A program made the translations under genes and the position numbers. A DNA stretch of 64,000 nt. It comes from Albidovulum sp. GTDB taxonomy: Bacteria > Pseudomonadota > Alphaproteobacteria > Rhodobacterales > Rhodobacteraceae. The DNA is taken from assembly GCA_030837785.1 (NCBI GenBank), contig JAUQYA010000066.1, forward strand, positions 58,766 to 122,765, written 5' to 3'. The notes beneath the pieces were generated by a model, which ran no database searches, was not told the origin of the DNA, and worked only from the letters and a program-made list of their open reading frames with translations. Shown piece by piece: positions 24,109 through 31,984 of the stretch; position 1 is the first letter of the stretch; each line of letters begins with the position of its first letter.

Positions 24109-25884
24109 ATGCACGCCTATCGCAGCCACACCTGCGCCGACCTCAACACGGCCGATGCCGGCCAGACCGTGCGGCTTTCCGGCTGGGTGCACCGGGTGCG
24201 CGATCACGGCGGGGTGCTGTTCGTCGACCTGCGCGACCATTACGGCATGACCCAGGTGGTGGCCGACAGCGACAGCCCGGCCTTCGCCGCGATCGAGCGG
24301 CTGAAGGCCGAGACCGTGATCCGCATCGACGGGCGGGTGAAGGCGCGCGGCGCCGCACTGGTCAACCCGAAGATTCCGACCGGCGGGATCGAGGTCTACG
24401 CGACCGCGGTCGAGGTGCTCGGCCCCGCCGAGGAACTGCCGCTGCCGGTCTTCGGCGACCAGGACTATCCCGAGGAGACGCGGCTCGCCTACCGCTTCCT
24501 CGACCTGCGCCGCGAGACCCTGCACCGCAACATGATGCTGCGGGCGAAGGTGGTGAAGAGCTTGCGCGACCGGATGTGGGCGAGCGGATTCACCGAGTTC
24601 CAGACGCCGATCATCACCGCCTCCTCGCCCGAGGGCGCGCGCGACTTCCTCGTGCCCTCGCGGCTGCATCCGGGCAAGTTCTACGCCCTGCCGCAGGCGC
24701 CGCAGCAGTTCAAGCAGCTGATCATGGTCGCGGGCTTCGATCGCTATTTCCAGATCGCGCCGTGCTTCCGCGACGAGGACCCGCGCGCCGACCGCTCGCC
24801 CACCGACTTCTATCAGTTGGACGTGGAGATGAGCTTCGTCACCCAGGCTGATGTTTTTGCAGCCGTCCAGCCGGTGATCCAGGGCGTGTTCGAGGAGTTC
24901 GGCGAGGGCCGGAAGGTCGATCCCGACTGGCCGCTGATCTCCTACGCCGATGCAGCGCTCTGGTACGGCACCGACAAGCCGGATTTGCGCAACCCGATCC
25001 GGATGCAGGTGGTCAGCGATCACTTCCGCGGCTCGGGCTTCGCGATCTTCGCGAAACTCCTTGAGCAGGAGGGAACGCAGGTCCGCGCCATCCCCGCGCC
25101 CGGCGGCGGGTCGCGCAAGTTCGCCGACCGGATGAACGCCTTCGCGCAGTCGCAGGGCCTGCCGGGGATGGGCTACATCTTCTGGCGGAAGGCCGAGGAC
25201 GACAGCACCGAAGCCGCCGGCCCGATCGCCAAGGCGCTGGGCGCGGATGCGACCGAAGCCTTGCGGGCGGAGCTTGGCCTTGGCGAGGGCGATGCCGTCT
25301 TCTTCGTCGCCGGCAAGCCCGAACAGTTCGAGCCGGTCGCGGGCCGGGCGCGGATGGAGATCGGGCGGGAGCTGGGGCTGATCGAGGAGGGCACCTTCCG
25401 CTTCGCCTGGATCGTCGACTTCCCGATGTACGAGAAGGGCGACGACGGCCGGATCGATTTTTCCCACAACCCCTTCTCGATGCCGCAGGGGGGGATGGAG
25501 GCGCTTGCCGGCGATCCCCTCAAGGTGCTCGGCTTCCAGTATGACCTCGCCTGCAACGGCTACGAACTGGTGTCGGGCGCGATCCGCAACCACAAGCCCG
25601 AGATCATGTTCCGGGCCTTCGAACTGGCCGGCTATGGCCGCGACGAGGTCGAGAAGCGCTTCGGCGGCATGGTCAAGGCATTCAAGTACGGCGCCCCCCC
25701 GCACGGCGGCTGCGCCGCCGGCATCGACCGGATCGTGATGCTGCTGGCCGACACCGCGAACATCCGCGAGGTGATCATGTTCCCGATGAACCAGCGGGCC
25801 GAGGACCTGATGATGGGCGCGCCGAGCGAGCCGACGAACGAGCAGTTGAGGGAGCTGCGGTTGAGGGTGGTGGCGGAGGGTTAG
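24109..25884 (+). CDS. aspS: Aspartate-tRNA ligase
   Basis: This 591-residue class II synthetase charges tRNA-Asp (and possibly tRNA-Asn) with aspartate. It has an N-terminal OB fold (LSGWVHRVRDHGGVLFVDLRDHYG), motif 2 (FRDEDPRADRSP), a bacterial GAD insertion (about 290-420) and a C-terminal motif 3 (GGCAAGIDRIVMLLAD). Start ATG 24109 follows AAAGGGGATC; codons further upstream are open but not coding. The length is typical of bacterial AspRS. No gatCAB is visible here, so discrimination between Asp and Asn tRNAs cannot be decided. Confidence 0.97.
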   Translation: MHAYRSHTCADLNTADAGQTVRLSGWVHRVRDHGGVLFVDLRDHYGMTQVVADSDSPAFAAIERLKAETVIRIDGRVKARGAALVNPKIPTGGIEVYATAVEVLGPAEELPLPVFGDQDYPEETRLAYRFLDLRRETLHRNMMLRAKVVKSLRDRMWASGFTEFQTPIITASSPEGARDFLVPSRLHPGKFYALPQAPQQFKQLIMVAGFDRYFQIAPCFRDEDPRADRSPTDFYQLDVEMSFVTQADVFAAVQPVIQGVFEEFGEGRKVDPDWPLISYADAALWYGTDKPDLRNPIRMQVVSDHFRGSGFAIFAKLLEQEGTQVRAIPAPGGGSRKFADRMNAFAQSQGLPGMGYIFWRKAEDDSTEAAGPIAKALGADATEALRAELGLGEGDAVFFVAGKPEQFEPVAGRARMEIGRELGLIEEGTFRFAWIVDFPMYEKGDDGRIDFSHNPFSMPQGGMEALAGDPLKVLGFQYDLACNGYELVSGAIRNHKPEIMFRAFELAGYGRDEVEKRFGGMVKAFKYGAPPHGGCAAGIDRIVMLLADTANIREVIMFPMNQRAEDLMMGAPSEPTNEQLRELRLRVVAEG

Positions 25885-25892
25885 GGGGCTGG

Positions 25893-26660
25893 CTACAGGA
25901 GTTTCCGATACTTTCCGTTGCCGAGGAACTCCAGAAGACCGTTCTCCCTCAGGACCTGCAACTGCTGGCGGATTTTTGGCCGGACGTTCCGGTTCGACGG
26001 ATAGAGCGATTGCAGGTGGTCTTCGAAGCGGTAGAGGTCGCCGAGTTCGAAGACCTCGGTGTCGATCTTTTCGATACAGGCAAGGACATCGACGACCCAG
26101 CCGCGAGCGGAGGGCGCGGCGTCTTCGATGAACGCGGTCCGCTTCCAGCGGTGCAGTATCTCGTCTTTGTTCATGACAACACCGTTCGCGATCACGCGGA
26201 TGCGGCCGATGCTAGGAACGAGGTGTAAATGAATGTTTGACCCGATCCAGCCCGCCCGCCGCGCATGAGCCGACAGCGGCCGTCGCTTCTCGATGATCGA
26301 GTGGGTGAAGAAGCGTTTCGGGACAGCCGTCAGATTCACGACCTGTCGAAGGCGGAGATCATATTGCAGAAGCAGCAGGTTCGGCGAGCTGTCCGACCTC
26401 AGCCTTTCCAGCTTCTTTGCATAGGCCCCATTGGCGAGCGTGCGCCCGAAGGGCGACTTCCTGCTTTTCAGCTCGTAGTGCTCGCCACAGCTTGCGCAGA
26501 AGAAGTCGGCGAGGGGGGTGTTTGCGGCAAACCGGGAGAGACGGGCGCAGCCGCAGTTTGGGCAGAACATGCACTCCGCGGCCCACTGCTCGGTCACGAT
26601 CCGCGCGATCTGGCTTGCGCTGCGATAGGTATCCGTTGCTGCGAGAAGATCAGTTAACAA
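25893..26660 (-). CDS. dpnI: DpnI-family endonuclease specific for methylated DNA
   Basis: This protein is clearly homologous to pneumococcal DpnI, which cuts GATC only when the adenine is methylated. With the TTG start at 26660 it has 255 residues against 254 in DpnI. Residues D52, E63 and K65 (in ADFFCASCGEHYELKSRK) match the DpnI PD-(D/E)XK site D53/E64/K66. Zinc cysteines are C33, C36, C55 and C58. RRAGWIGSNIHLHLVPSIGRI and the C-terminal winged helix (KIRQQLQVLRENGLLEF, GKYRKLL) are also conserved. TTG codons at 26666 and 26693 are alternative starts. The gene overlaps the upstream zinc-ribbon gene and has lower GC than the chromosome, indicating transfer. Confidence 0.92.
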   Translation of the reverse strand: MLTDLLAATDTYRSASQIARIVTEQWAAECMFCPNCGCARLSRFAANTPLADFFCASCGEHYELKSRKSPFGRTLANGAYAKKLERLRSDSSPNLLLLQYDLRLRQVVNLTAVPKRFFTHSIIEKRRPLSAHARRAGWIGSNIHLHLVPSIGRIRVIANGVVMNKDEILHRWKRTAFIEDAAPSARGWVVDVLACIEKIDTEVFELGDLYRFEDHLQSLYPSNRNVRPKIRQQLQVLRENGLLEFLGNGKYRKLL

Positions 26661-26949
26661 CGCCAAGACTCGCCAGTCGGGCGCTGGACACAAGGGCCTC
26701 GATCCTGTTCCGTGATTTCACGGCTGCGAACAACTGATACCGCGGGCAGGATTCGGCATAGGCCGAGGAGTAGTAGATCGCAAACCAGTTCGGACGTTTC
26801 TTGACCAGCACCGGCAAGTCGACGGAGTCAGAGGGCGATATGTCAGACGTTCCGCAGTTCGGACAGGTGTCGTCGCAGGCGCAGGACCATTCGGCAAACC
26901 AGCCGGTGCCGCACTCCGGGCAGGCGTAGATATTTTCAAGCCACGCCAT
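26650..26949 (-). CDS. Small zinc-ribbon protein co-transcribed with the DpnI homologue
   Basis: This 99-residue protein starts at ATG 26949 (ATG 26967 is possible). The first 35 residues form a zinc ribbon: YACPECGTGW, WSCACDDTCPNCGTSDI, with paired CPxCG knuckles and an extra CAC. The C-terminal 55 residues (NWFAIYYSSAYAESCPRYQLF and a basic helix) are unlike any family I know. The stop lies inside the start region of the DpnI gene, so the two are coupled. It may be an accessory, regulator or DNA-binding partner of the nuclease; no function is known. Confidence 0.75.
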   Translation of the reverse strand: MAWLENIYACPECGTGWFAEWSCACDDTCPNCGTSDISPSDSVDLPVLVKKRPNWFAIYYSSAYAESCPRYQLFAAVKSRNRIEALVSSARLASLGVVN

Positions 26950-27176
26950 CGCACAGACCGAATTCATTCACGCTGGAAAGGCAAGCGGTCGCCCTTGAGG
27001 AAATCGGTCAGATATTGCGCGGCGGCGGGTTGCATATCCAACATATTGCGGTTCTTTCGTCGAAGTCTCAACGCGAACAATAGAAGAACATGGGTTAACG
27101 CGCAATGAAGGAAAGCAGCCGTTCCGCCGGCGTGACGGCCGGGCGGGCGGGGCAGCGGCGGGTGGGAAAACGAAGA

Positions 27177-27200
27177 AAGCCGCGCCCGGGGGCGCGGCTT
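27177..27200 (-). terminator. Rho-independent terminator of the 42-residue membrane protein gene
   Basis: AAGCCGCGCC (27177-27186) pairs with GGCGCGGCTT (27191-27200). On the minus strand the stem is followed by TTTCTTCGTTTT. It lies 22 bases after the stop codon at 27223. Confidence 0.75.
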
Positions 27201-27222
27201 GATGCCTTTGCGGCAGTCGCTG

Positions 27223-27351
27223 TCAGAACGCCGAGGCGGCCGTCGCGGCGATGGAGAAGGTCAGCGACAGGAGGCCGATGCCGAACACCGCCCAGTGCGC
27301 GCCCTTCACCAGCCTCTCGTTCAATGCCATGCGGAGGATGTCTTTCGCCAT
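27223..27351 (-). CDS. 42-residue single-span membrane protein
   Basis: From ATG 27351 the minus strand encodes 42 residues: an amphipathic N-terminus (MAKDILRMALNERLVKGAHW), then one hydrophobic span (VFGIGLLSLTFSIAATAA) and a stop. A GGAAG lies about ten bases upstream, and an intrinsic terminator follows the stop. A ribosome site, a clean transmembrane pattern and a dedicated terminator together support a real gene. The function is unknown. Confidence 0.6.
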   Translation of the reverse strand: MAKDILRMALNERLVKGAHWAVFGIGLLSLTFSIAATAASAF

Positions 27352-27533
27352 GTCCGTCTTCCCAAACACACCAGAACCGATGCACCGACTGTCGGGCCGG
27401 AATGCGGCAGGATCGGGGCGCGGGCCGGGCCGGCGCGGGGCGATTCCGGTGCGTTTTGGCGGCGGGTGCGTCGTGCCCTTGCGGGCGGCGGGCGCGACCG
27501 TATGATGCGGCCGACCGGACGAGGGAGGGGCAG

Positions 27534-28250
<717 letters not shown>

Positions 28251-28322
28251 CGCAGGGCACCGGGCGAAGGCGCGGGGCCGCCCGGCGGGTGGGGGCCGGC
28301 CCGCGCGCGCCCCGGGCTGGGC

Positions 28323-29093
28323 CTAGATCGGCGATCCGGCCGCCAGCCGGTCGCGGACAAGCCCGCTGATGCGGCGCATGTCGCGCCCGTGTCCCCGCCC
28401 GTCCCGCCGTTCGAGCGCGAGCGCCTCTGCCGCGGCGCGCAGCGGCGCGTCATGGGCTGAAAGCGCGATGCCCGAGAGGAACTGCGCGAGGTAATCGAGC
28501 GCGATGCCCTGCGGATCATCGCCGAGAAGGTCGGCCACGTGGGCAAGATCGTCGCGCAGCGCGATCGGGTCGGGCTGTACCCTGTCATCGTCGGCCCGCG
28601 CGGCGCCGGGCGAGGTGGCGCCGGGCGCGACGGGCCAACGTGTCGCGGGCCAGGGCGCGATCGGCCGTGGCGCACCGGGAAGGGCGCCGAGGACGCTGCG
28701 CTGGAAGGCGGAGAGGCTTTCGATCGGCTTGGGCAGGAATGCGTCCGCCCCGGCGGCGAGCGCCGCTTCCGCCGCGCCCTCGTCGCCGCTGGTGGCCAGG
28801 AGCGCGGGCACCCGCGGCCGGCCGGCGGCGATTTCCGCGATGAGGTCGAGGCCCGACCCGTCGGGCAGGCCGAGATCGACGATCACCACCGTGGGCCGGT
28901 AGGACATGAGGTGTCGTCGCGCCGAGCGCAGGCAGTCGGCGCGACGGATGCGGGCGCCCGAGCGCAGGCAGAGAAGCCGCATCGCCTCGCAGGCGAAGCG
29001 GCTGTCCTCGACAGCGAGCACGGTGAGCCCGAGAAGCGGGCGGTCAGGCGTGGGCCCGCAGGTCGCGAGAAAGTCGCTCAGGTCGTCGGCCAT
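28323..29093 (-). CDS. Response regulator with a receiver domain and a non-DNA-binding C-terminus
   Basis: This 256-residue protein has a receiver domain at about 22-140: acidic pocket E29/D30, phospho-acceptor D73 in VIVDLGLPDGSG, the Thr/Ser position in LLATSGDEG and the conserved Lys in LPKPIE. A Pro/Ala linker follows (about 155-185). The C-terminal 70 residues are helical (LRDDLAHVADLLGDDPQGIALDYLAQFLSGIA), reminiscent of an Hpt or output helix bundle, with no helix-turn-helix. AGGAGG precedes ATG 29093. The cognate kinase is not in the window. Confidence 0.8.
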   Translation of the reverse strand: MADDLSDFLATCGPTPDRPLLGLTVLAVEDSRFACEAMRLLCLRSGARIRRADCLRSARRHLMSYRPTVVIVDLGLPDGSGLDLIAEIAAGRPRVPALLATSGDEGAAEAALAAGADAFLPKPIESLSAFQRSVLGALPGAPRPIAPWPATRWPVAPGATSPGAARADDDRVQPDPIALRDDLAHVADLLGDDPQGIALDYLAQFLSGIALSAHDAPLRAAAEALALERRDGRGHGRDMRRISGLVRDRLAAGSPI

Positions 29094-29245
29094 CCGTCCC
29101 TCCTGTCGTCGCCGCGCCGCTCGGTCGGGGCGAGTAAGACAGGGATTGCCTAACGGAGCGTAAAGGCGCCTGCGGCCAAACGGGCGCTTGCAGCGCGCGC
29201 GCCCGGGCCGCATAACCCCTGCCGGGACGACTGCGGAGGAGTGAG

Positions 29246-29650
29246 ATGATCGGACGCCTGAACCATGTCGCCATCGCCGTGCCCGATCTTCAGGCCGCGG
29301 CGGCGCAGTACCGCGACACGCTGGGCGCGAAGGTCGGCGCGCCCCAGGACGAACCCGACCACGGCGTCACCGTGATCTTCATCGAGCTGCCGAACACCAA
29401 GGTGGAACTGCTTCACCCCCTGGGCGAGAATTCCCCGATCGCGGGGTTCCTGGAAAAGAACCCGGCGGGCGGGATCCATCACATCTGCTACGAGGTCGAC
29501 GACATAATCGCCGCGCGCGACCGGCTGCAGGCCCGGGGCGCGCGCGTCCTCGGCTCGGGCCAGCCGAAGATCGGGGCACATGGCAAGCCGGTCCTCTTCC
29601 TTCACCCGAAGGACTTCAACGGCTGCCTGGTGGAGCTGGAGCAGGTCTGA
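29246..29650 (+). CDS. mce: Methylmalonyl-CoA epimerase
   Basis: This 134-residue vicinal-oxygen-chelate enzyme interconverts (2R)- and (2S)-methylmalonyl-CoA in propionyl-CoA metabolism. It has LNHVAIAVPDLQAAAAQYRDTLGA at the start (metal His in NHVAIAV), FIELPNTKVELLHPLG, GGIHHICYEVDD (metal His) and the C-terminal GKPVLFLHPKDFNGCLVELEQ with the catalytic or metal Glu. GGAG precedes the ATG. The DUF1467 gene follows with a TGATG overlap, a pairing common in Alphaproteobacteria. Confidence 0.95.
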   Translation: MIGRLNHVAIAVPDLQAAAAQYRDTLGAKVGAPQDEPDHGVTVIFIELPNTKVELLHPLGENSPIAGFLEKNPAGGIHHICYEVDDIIAARDRLQARGARVLGSGQPKIGAHGKPVLFLHPKDFNGCLVELEQV

Positions 29651-29940
29651 TGAACCTCACCGGCGGCATCGTCCTGTTCGTGGTGATCTGGTTCATGGCC
29701 TTCCTGGTCGCGCTGCAGATCGGACCGAAGAGCCAGGCGGACGACGGCGAGATCGTCCCCGGAACCCCCGCGAGCGCGCCGGCGGACCTCCGCATCAAGC
29801 GCAAGATCGTGGCCGCGACGATGATCGCCGTCGTGCTCTGGTCGGTGATCGCCAGCGTCATCCTTTCCGGCGCGATCGGGCTTCGCGACATCGACTGGTT
29901 CAACCAGCTCGGCGACGATCCGGCGGCGCCGGAAAACTAG
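29650..29940 (+). CDS. DUF1467 small membrane protein
   Basis: This 96-residue protein has two hydrophobic spans (residues 5-25, GGIVLFVVIWFMAFLVALQIG; and about 56-78, ATMIAVVLWSVIASVILSGAIG) separated by a polar loop with KSQADDGEIVPGTPASAPAD. That is the DUF1467 pattern in Alphaproteobacteria. It overlaps mce by one base, so the two are co-translated. The function is unknown. Confidence 0.9.
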   Translation: MNLTGGIVLFVVIWFMAFLVALQIGPKSQADDGEIVPGTPASAPADLRIKRKIVAATMIAVVLWSVIASVILSGAIGLRDIDWFNQLGDDPAAPEN

Positions 29941-29947
29941 GCCGCGG

Positions 29948-31819
29948 TCATTCCGCCGCCTTGTCGGCGGAGTCGCGTTCGGCGCGCGTCTCGGAGAAGC
30001 GGTCGAGCAGCGCCGCCTCCAGGTCGCGGTTCAGTTCCCGCGTGCGGGAGATGTAGGTGGGGTTCTGTTCGGCCGGAACGCCGGGAATCCAGACCTGCGC
30101 GAGGTCGCGCACGGCGGCGCGGTCGAGCTTGAAGAAGGTCTTCTGAAGCTCGGCTGCCTCGTATTCCGAAAGTCCCATGTTCTCAAGAACGTATCTTGCA
30201 GCCCTGAGACTCGAGTCGAAGTATTCCCGGAGAATGTCGTTGGCGCCGGCGCGATACAGCTCGAACACATGCTCGCGGTCGCGGGCGCGGGCGATGATGT
30301 GCAGGTCGGGGCGCTGGCGGCGCGCGTAGTCGACCAGCCGCACCGCCGCCGCGCGGTCGTCGAGGCAGACGACCAGCACCCGCGCCTGATCGAGCCCGGC
30401 GGCGCGCAGAAGCTCGGGCCGCGTCGGGTCGCCGACATAGCCCTTGAAGCCGAACTTGCGCAGGACCTGGATCACGTTCAGGTCATGGTCGAGAACGGTG
30501 GTGCGGAACCCCGACATCGTCACCATGCGGTTGACCACCTGGCCGAAGCGGCCGACGCCGGCGATGATGATCGGCTGCTGTTCGTCGATCTCGTCGGCCG
30601 GCGGGCGGTCGCCCGCGTCCCGCGCGCGGCGGGCGAGGATGTCGTGCAGGATGAAGGCGAGCGGGGTCAGGAACATCGACAGCGCGATGACGAGAAGGAG
30701 GCTCTGCGACAGCGTCTCGGGCAGGATCCGCTGGTTCTCGCTGAAGGCGGTCAGCACGAAGCCGAACTCGCCCGCCTGGGCGAGGCCGAGGGTGAAGAGC
30801 CATTCGTTCTGGCCGCGCAGGCCGAACAGCCAGCCGAGCGCGTAGAGCACGCCCCCCTTCGCCGCCATCAGCGCCAGCGTCAGCTCCAGAAGCGTCAGCG
30901 GGTGCTGCCAGAGCAGGTCGACGTTGATCCCGGCGCCGACGGTGATGAAGAAGAGCCCCAGCAGCAGCCCCTTGAACGGGGCGATGTCCGACTCCAGTTC
31001 GTGGCGGAACTCGGAGTTGGCCAGCACCACGCCGGCGAGGAAGGCGCCGAGCGCCGGCGAGAGGCCCACCATCAGCATGAGCGAGGCGATGCTGACGACG
31101 ATCATCAGCGACAGCGCGGTGTTGACCTCGCGCAGCCGGGCGCGGTGGACGAACCGGTAGAGCGGGCGGACCAGATACTGCCCGGCGAGGACCGTGGCCG
31201 CCACCGCGCCCAGGGTGACGAGGGTGACGCCCCAGCCCGGCAGGTCCTGCAGGAGGCCCAGCCCGGCATGGGTCCCGCCGTCGGCCCGGCCGAGCGCGCG
31301 CGCGCCGGGAAGCGCCAGGAGCGGCAGGAGCGCGAGGATCGGGATCACCGCGATGTCCTGCATCAGCAGCACGGAAAAGGCGCTGCGCCCGCCGGCCGTC
31401 CGCATAAGGCTCTTCTCGGTCAGCGTCTGCAGCACGATGGCGGTCGAGGACAGCGACAGGATCACCCCGAGGGTCAGCGCGGTGCGCCAGCCGAGGCCGA
31501 GGGCGAGCGCGCCGAGCGTCACCACCAGCGCGGTGATGACGATCTGGAGCCCGCCGAGCCCGATGAGCCGGTCGCGCATCCCCCAGAGCGCCCGCGGGTC
31601 CAGCTCCAGCCCGATGAGGAAGAGCATCATCACCACGCCGAATTCGGCAAAATGCTGGAGGTCGGTGGTCTCGCTTCCGGCAAGGCCGAGCACCGGGCCG
31701 ATGATGATCCCGGCGACCAGGTAGCCGAGCACCGAGCCGAGGCCGAGCCGCAACGAGATCGGCACCGCAAGGACCACGGCGATCAGGTAGAGCGAGGCCT
31801 GGAACAGGAAGCTTTCCAT
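29948..31819 (-). CDS. CPA2-type cation:proton antiporter with an RCK domain (KefB/KefC-like)
   Basis: This 623-residue inner-membrane protein has an N-terminal Na+/H+-exchanger domain of about 12 spans (residues 1-385; EFGVVMMLFLIGLELDP near 65, LSLSSTAIVLQTL near 120, MQDIAVIPILALLPLLA near 150). A cytoplasmic Rossmann-type TrkA-N domain follows (about 405-520; IIIAGVGRFGQVVNRMV, VLDHDLNVIQVLRKFGFKGYVGDPTRPELLRAAG). It probably exports K+ or Na+ against protons with nucleotide-controlled gating. The glutathione dependence of true KefC cannot be read from the sequence. It converges with the DUF1467 gene. Confidence 0.9.
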   Translation of the reverse strand: MESFLFQASLYLIAVVLAVPISLRLGLGSVLGYLVAGIIIGPVLGLAGSETTDLQHFAEFGVVMMLFLIGLELDPRALWGMRDRLIGLGGLQIVITALVVTLGALALGLGWRTALTLGVILSLSSTAIVLQTLTEKSLMRTAGGRSAFSVLLMQDIAVIPILALLPLLALPGARALGRADGGTHAGLGLLQDLPGWGVTLVTLGAVAATVLAGQYLVRPLYRFVHRARLREVNTALSLMIVVSIASLMLMVGLSPALGAFLAGVVLANSEFRHELESDIAPFKGLLLGLFFITVGAGINVDLLWQHPLTLLELTLALMAAKGGVLYALGWLFGLRGQNEWLFTLGLAQAGEFGFVLTAFSENQRILPETLSQSLLLVIALSMFLTPLAFILHDILARRARDAGDRPPADEIDEQQPIIIAGVGRFGQVVNRMVTMSGFRTTVLDHDLNVIQVLRKFGFKGYVGDPTRPELLRAAGLDQARVLVVCLDDRAAAVRLVDYARRQRPDLHIIARARDREHVFELYRAGANDILREYFDSSLRAARYVLENMGLSEYEAAELQKTFFKLDRAAVRDLAQVWIPGVPAEQNPTYISRTRELNRDLEAALLDRFSETRAERDSADKAAE

Positions 31820-31984
31820 CGGCGGGTTGTCGGCCTTTCCTCTGAATGGGGGGGCCGGGTCGCACCCGAGGGCACGGGCGCGACCGGCTTGACCAGAAGT
31901 GTCTCACAGATGGCCGCCGAGTCCACCCGGGGCGGGCAGAAAACTGCGCTTGCGGCCGGATTTTTTTCGTGCAGCGCCAGCGGT

